From: Nannocystis pusilla
Lineage (GTDB): Bacteria > Myxococcota_A > Polyangia > Nannocystales > Nannocystaceae
Assembly (NCBI RefSeq): GCF_026626665.1
Contig: NZ_JAPNKE010000002.1
Location: 11,676,001-11,740,000, forward strand
Reading direction: 5' to 3'
Length of the DNA stretch: 64,000 nucleotides
Part shown: one piece after another, positions 59,621 through 64,000 of the stretch
Numbering within the stretch: the first letter of the stretch is position 1
Layout of the letters: each line of letters opens with the position of its first letter
Notes under the pieces: generated by a model
Database searches by the model: none
What the model was told of the DNA's origin: nothing
The model's input: only the letters and a program-made list of their open reading frames with translations
Program-made: the position numbers and the translations under genes

Positions 59621-61056
59621 TCAATGGACGCAGGGCTGCGGGGCGCGGAGCGTCAGGGCCGGCTGGTACAGCGGCGCTGCCGGCAGCGATTCGACGAAGC
59701 CGAGGATGCCGAGATCGGCGGCGATGTCAGGGCTCTTCAACAATTGGCCATGGTAGCGCAGCTCGAGCGCGGAGCGGCGCTGGTGCCGGCGCGCGGCCTC
59801 GAAGCGGCGGCGGAATGCGTCGGGGCTGTAGACGCCGGGGGCGAGGACCGGCTCGCGCCTGTCGCCGCGCGGCAACGCAGGCTCGACCCGGAGCACGTGG
59901 ACGAACGGATCGTGGCGCGTCAGTCGGACCTGACGCGGCACGATCAGGCTGTTCCAGCGGGCGTCGTCGACGCGCAGGTTGCTGAGCATGGCGAAGCTGT
60001 AGCGGTACTTCAGGCCGAGGTAGGGCGAGGAGCCGAGGGCGAGCAGCAGGGCGATCGTGGCGACGGCGAAGCTGCGGTGGTGCGGTCCGCCGGGCAGGCG
60101 CAGGCGCGACCGCCTCGGCGCGAGAGACCGCGAGCCGCGGCCGGCGGCGTCGCGCAGGCCCACGGCCGCCAGGCAGGCGGCGAGCAGCAGGACGACCTGG
60201 AAGACGGCGAAGATCGACCAGTTGTTGGGCCCGCGGTAGAGGCGTGGAGATCGGCAGCAGGACCAGGCCGACGAGCGCGAGCCATAGGCCGCGCCGCCGC
60301 AGCGCGACGGCCAGCGCGGCGACGTCGCGCTCGGGCACGAAGGCGAGGGCGGCGCCGAGGATCAGGGTGTTGAAGGCGGCGGGCCCGATGTGGCCGAGGC
60401 CGGCGACCAGGGCGAGGGTCCACGGCAGGCCGAGGCGCGGGTAGAACCACAGCAGCGGGACGGCCAGGGCTTCGAGGGCGACGAGGGTCCACGGCGCAGG
60501 GGCGGGGCGGGGACGGCCCAGAACTGGCCGAGCCGCCCGGCCAGGTCGGCGCAGGAGGTGGCGGGCGCGAGGAAGTCGGTGTTGAGCTTGTGCAGGGCCG
60601 CGAACCCGAGCGCGGCGCTGACGCAGATTCGCAAGACCACCGCTGACCGGCCGATTCGGCGGACGGGCCGCGATCGTCGAGATGTCCTTCGGACCAGGTG
60701 ACGCACGCGCTGGCGAGCGCGAGCAGCGGGAGCAGGGCGAACAGGGCGTACTCGTCGACGACCTTGACCATGGGCCCGGCCGCGCCGCGGGCACGGTCCA
60801 GCAGAGCCACGACCAGGCGGCGGCGAGCGGGACGAGCAGGACGAGGCGCGGGCCGAGCGCGACGAGGAGGAGGCCGCCCAGGCCGGCGAGGTGAAGCCGA
60901 GAGGCCGCGCGCCGAGGTAGTCGAGCAGCGTCGCGGAGCGCAGGCCTTGCAGCCAGTGGAGGAGCATCGCCACGCCGGCGATCCGCCACGCGAGGCGAGT
61001 GCCGGCGGCCCCGAGCGGAGCCACGGCGCGCCCGTACGTGCGGGAAGAGCGCTCAC
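59621..61056 (-). CDS. Polytopic membrane protein (HTTM-like)
   Basis: Eight or more hydrophobic segments in four frames: AWRIAGVAMLLHWLQGL, LGGLLLVALGPRLVLLVPLA, YALFALLPLLALASACVTW, LRICVSAALGFAALHKLNTD, WTLVALEALAVPLLWFYPRL, AAFNTLILGAALAFVPE, SIFAVFQVVLLLAACLAAVG, SFAVATIALLLALGSSPYLG. The motif HKLNTDFLAPATSC and the overall layout recall HTTM (vitamin K-dependent carboxylase-like) membrane proteins. A soluble C-terminal part (DDARWNSLIVPRQVRLTRHD, LRYHGQLLKSPDIAADLG) follows. Frame changes near 60990, 60880, 60660, 60520 and 60245. GTG 61056 is a tentative start. Confidence 0.55.
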
Positions 61057-61740
61057 GACGTGGGTGCGCCGGTCGTGGTGCGGTGAATCGCGAGCCACCA
61101 GAGCGCCGCCAGGCTGGCATGAGCGAAGCACCGCCAGGTTACGGCGGGGCAAGGGTCGATGAAATGTCGAGACTCGTGGAGACAGACGATCGGCGCCGAG
61201 TTCGCGGTGCGACTCTGCCGCCGTGACGCATTCGTAATAGTCTTGGATAGAAATGAAAAGCGCCGTGGGGCCGGCGCCGGCGGAGGGACGATCAGGAGCG
61301 TGGCAGGGTCCCGGTCGTGCCGGGCCTGAGGTGAATGATCGGACCGCGGACGGAGCCGCGAGGATTGACGGGATGGCCGGGCGGCGCCGGCGTAGGGGAC
61401 GGACAGGAGCGCGGCAGCGGCGAATCGACGGACCGAGCCGGGCCGGACGGGGCCGCCGCGCTCGCGTGACACCGCGGCGCGGTCACGGCGGGCGCACCGA
61501 GGCTCCATGGCAGTTCGCAGCGGAAGGAGGCGCGTCGCCGGGCAATGCAGGGACTCGCCCGCCGCGGCATCGGGGCAATGCTCGTATGCCCCGGTGGACG
61601 GTCGCTCGGCTCGTGCGGAGGGCGATGCGCTCCCGGGGGCTGTCGTCGAGCTCGCTTCGCGATTGCCGGGATCGCGCTCGGGCGGGCTCGCGGGCGTGTC
61701 GATCGGGGCGAGCGATGCTTCGGGTGGCGCGGGGACGCGG

Positions 61741-61970
61741 TCAGGCGCAACTCGCAGAGCACCGCGAGGCTCGGGCGAGCGATGGCGTCGGATGTCCGAG
61801 GCGGGGCGGAGACGCTGTCAGGCGCAGCTCGCAGAGCACCGCGAGGCTCGGGCGAGCGATGGCGTCGGATGCCCGAGGCGGGGCGGAGACGCTGTCAGGC
61901 GCAGCTCGCAGAGCACCGCGAGGCTCGGGCGCGCGATGGCGATGGCGTCCGAGGCAGGGGGACAGGTGCG
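61741..61970. repeat. 77-bp tandem repeat, ~2.5-3 copies
   Basis: Starts of TCAGGCGCA(A/G)CTCGCAGAGC at 61741, 61818 and 61895: exact 77-bp spacing with only a few changes between the first two copies; the third decays after ~45 bp, and a degraded partial copy precedes the array. 77 is not a multiple of three, so it is not a protein repeat. Confidence 0.75.
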
Positions 61971-62098
61971 CTGCGGTCGCCCGTCGGCGATGAACGACAC
62001 CGCGCCGGTGAACGAGACGATTGCGAGTGGCGCTGTCGGAGTGGGAATCGACGGGCGCAGCGGCGTGTGGCGGGGAGTCGGCGCGAGGGTGAGCGGTC

Positions 62099-62158
62099 AT
62101 GTCCCGAAGAGCATGCTTTAAAGCATGTCGATCGGGACATGTGCATGAGCACATGTCT
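62099..62158. terminator. Cruciform-like hairpin cluster after the TPR gene
   Basis: CATGTCCCGA pairs with TCGGGACATG over an inner stem GCATGCTT-TAA-AGCATG; directly after comes ACATGTGC-ATGA-GCACATGT. All are members of the ACATGTC family, 25 bp beyond the minus-strand stop at 62184. Confidence 0.6.
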
Positions 62159-62183
62159 CGAGTGATATGATGGGATCTGCGAC

Positions 62184-64000
62184 TCACGGGGCCGGGTGGC
62201 TGGCCAGCCACTTGCCCACGCTGGCGCGCGCGTCTTCGGTGCCGGGGGCCGTGGGGTAGGTCGTGGCGGCCTGCTCGGCCAGGGCGCGGGCGCGGGTGCG
62301 GTCGCCGTTCGCGTCCCACAGGGCGCGGGCGACCGCGAAGCGGGCCTCGGCGAGCTCCTCGGGCTGGACCTGCGCGGCCTCGCGGATCGCCAGCGCTCGC
62401 TCGAGCTCGGGCACCGCCTCGGCGGCGCGGCCGAGGCCGATCAGGGCGTCGCCGCGGCCGAGCAGGGTGTGGGCGACGCTCGCGTGGTCGGGGCCCAGGA
62501 CCTGCTCCTGGCTGGCGAGGGCGCGGGCGAACAGCTTCAGCGCGTCCTCGTGCGCGCCGCCGGCGGTGAGCTGGCCGAGGCCGGCCACGCTCGCGACCGT
62601 CGACGGGTGGTGGGCCGAGCCGGCGCTCGTAGATCGCCAGGGCGCGCTTCAGCAGGCGCGTCGCCTCGGCGTCGTCGCCGGTGTCGTAGCGGACGGTGGC
62701 GAGGTTGTGCAGCGTGTCGGCGACCACCGGGTGGTCGGGGCCGAGCGCCCGCTCCTGGATCGCCAGGGCCCGCAGGAACAGCCGCGCGGCCTCGTCGTAG
62801 ACGCCGGTGGCCTCGTACACGAGGGCGAGGTTGCACAGCGAGGTGGCGACCGAGACGTGCTCGCGGCCGAAGGTGGCCTCGCGGATCGCCAGGGCGCGGG
62901 TGAGGGCGGCGATCGCCGGGTCGTAGGTGCCGAGGGACTCGTGGACCAGCGCGATGTTGTTGAGGGTGGTGGCGACCTGCGGGTGGTCCTCGCCCAATAC
63001 CTGCTCGTAGATCGCCAGGGAGCGGGCGTAGAGCGCGCGGCCTCGTCGATGGCCCCGGTCGCGTAGCGCACACCGGCGAGGTTGTTGACGCTGTCGGCGA
63101 CGCGCGGGTGCTGCTCGCCGAGGGCGGCCTCGCGGGCGGCGAGGACGCGGGCGTAGAGGTCGACGGCCGCGCCGAGCTCGCCGCCGACGTACTGGACGCC
63201 GGCGAGGTTGCTGTCGAGGTCGGCCTGCTCGAGCGGGTGGGCGCCGGCCAGCAGCGCGAGCTGGGTCCGCGCCGACTCGGCCCACACCTTGCCCTCGGCC
63301 AGCCGCGAGCCGCGGTAGCCGACCACGAACACCAGCTCGGTGCTGGCCTGCAGGGCGAGGCGGGCCGAGCGAGCCTCGCGGGCGGCCGCCAGCGCGCGCA
63401 GGAGGCCGGCCTCGGCCTCGGCGTAGGCGCCGGTGTGCTCGGCCAGGCCGGCGGCGCGCAGCTCGGCCTGGGCGACCAGGGCCAGCCAGCCGACGACCAC
63501 GGCCGCGTGCAGGGCCTCGCGCGCGACCGGCAGGCCCTCGGCGTAGCGCCCGGCGGCCGCCAGCGAGCCGGCCCGGGCCAGCCGGGCGCGCACCGCCGAG
63601 ATCTGCGCGCGCTGGTCGAAGCGCAAGAGCGGCCGCTCGCGCAGGTAGGTCGGGTCGGCGCACGGCTCGGGGTGGCGAGCGCGGCGGCGGCGCTGGTGGC
63701 CTCGGTGAGGCTGGCCGCGTCGACGCGCCGCAGCTCGCCGACGAGCGCGACGAAGTTGCCGCGGGCCTCGGCGAGGCAGTCGACCGCGCGGGCGTACTGC
63801 TCGCCGTCCCAGGTGGCTTCGAGGCGGTTCGCGCGGCAGGCGGCGTCGGCGACCGCGTGCCACGAGGCGGCCCAGCGGTCGAGCCACGGCGCGGCGCGGG
63901 CGAGGTGGCGGCGGCGTGGGCCGCTCCGGTGGCGAGAAAGGCCTGCTCGAGCGCGGCGCGGGCCGGCTCGTCCCAGTCGGCGAACACGGCCGAGGCGGCG
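62184..64000 (-). CDS. TPR region of a probable serine/threonine protein kinase (5' part outside window)
   Basis: Open to the right edge. The part nearest the edge (FADWDEPARAALEQAFLATG, TWDGEQYARAVDCLAEARGN) resembles the linker after the kinase domain of myxobacterial TPR kinases. At least seven 42-residue TPR units follow: AREALHAAVVVGWLALVA, LAAREAALGEQHPRVADSVN, LAIYEQVLGEDHPQVATTLN, LAIREATFGREHVSVATSLC, LAIQERALGPDHPVVADTLH, LASQEQVLGPDHASVAHTLL, of the kinesin-light-chain type. Ends EDARASVGKWLASHPAP. Frame changes near 63900, 63670, 63040 and 62620. The kinase domain itself is not visible, so the assignment rests on layout. Confidence 0.7.

Larger units (their letters stand above)
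61057..62183. other. 1.1-kb region with a 77-bp tandem repeat, no gene recognised
   Basis: Open frames are Arg/Gly-rich and lack start signals. Contains the repeat at 61741-61970 and, next to the following gene's stop, a hairpin cluster (62099-62158). Confidence 0.5.

Overview
The window looks like chromosomal DNA of a very G+C-rich myxobacterium, most likely of the Nannocystis/Plesiocystis type. The signs are: a C-terminal MYXO-CTERM anchor (Cys-Gly-Cys, one membrane helix, Arg cluster), many lipoproteins with Ser/Thr/Gly/Asp-rich linkers after the lipobox, Cys-rich and VCBS-repeat surface proteins, hybrid histidine kinases, a Ser/Thr-kinase-type TPR tail and a small terpene cluster. No database search was possible, so this placement is an inference. 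Almost every long gene is interrupted by one or more single-base frame changes, while the protein on both sides stays conserved and colinear. I read these as uncorrected assembly indels rather than decay, and give gene limits that span the frame changes.

Layout. 1-2551: hybrid histidine kinase, cut at the left edge. 2601-4942: a copper type II monooxygenase-like lipoprotein divergent from a LysR regulator. 5455-7274: one larger and three small proteins ending in tandem Cys-x-x-His repeats, an undescribed-looking family. 8190-10996: a matrixin protease lipoprotein and a sulfite-oxidase-like enzyme. 11010-13433: a large unknown protein. 15057-18859: terpene cluster (class II cyclase with DxDTT, class I synthase, cytochrome P450). 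19013-23461: four two-component genes, one a pseudokinase. 23602-29086: Cys-rich lipoprotein, small coiled-coil lipoprotein, a fusion of a GntA-like haem N-oxygenase with a DUF1989 domain, an unknown protein and an StrB-like kinase. 29486-29994: array of hairpin repeats. 30009-41186: a run of secreted or surface proteins (LamG, VCBS/MYXO-CTERM, beta-helix). 42104-49691: BON-domain protein with a Gly/Gln/Tyr-rich segment, ECF sigma factor, metallophosphoesterase, SnoaL-like protein, Lys/Ala/Pro-tailed protein and HNH nuclease. 49929-55820: a DUF4254/aminopropyltransferase-like pair converging on a tightly packed five-gene operon with two DUF2589 proteins and a TPR-glycosyltransferase. 56989-64000: repeat lipoprotein, MBL hydrolase, polytopic membrane protein and a TPR protein cut by the right edge.

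How genes work together. The clearest functional units are the terpene cluster (two sequential cyclases plus an oxidising P450), the 19-23 kb signalling group and the 51.2-55.8 kb DUF2589 operon with overlapping stops and starts. Several gaps hold tandem or dispersed repeats instead of genes, notably ACATGTC-type hairpins that mostly sit just downstream of gene ends. No tRNA, rRNA, insertion sequence or CRISPR array was recognised.
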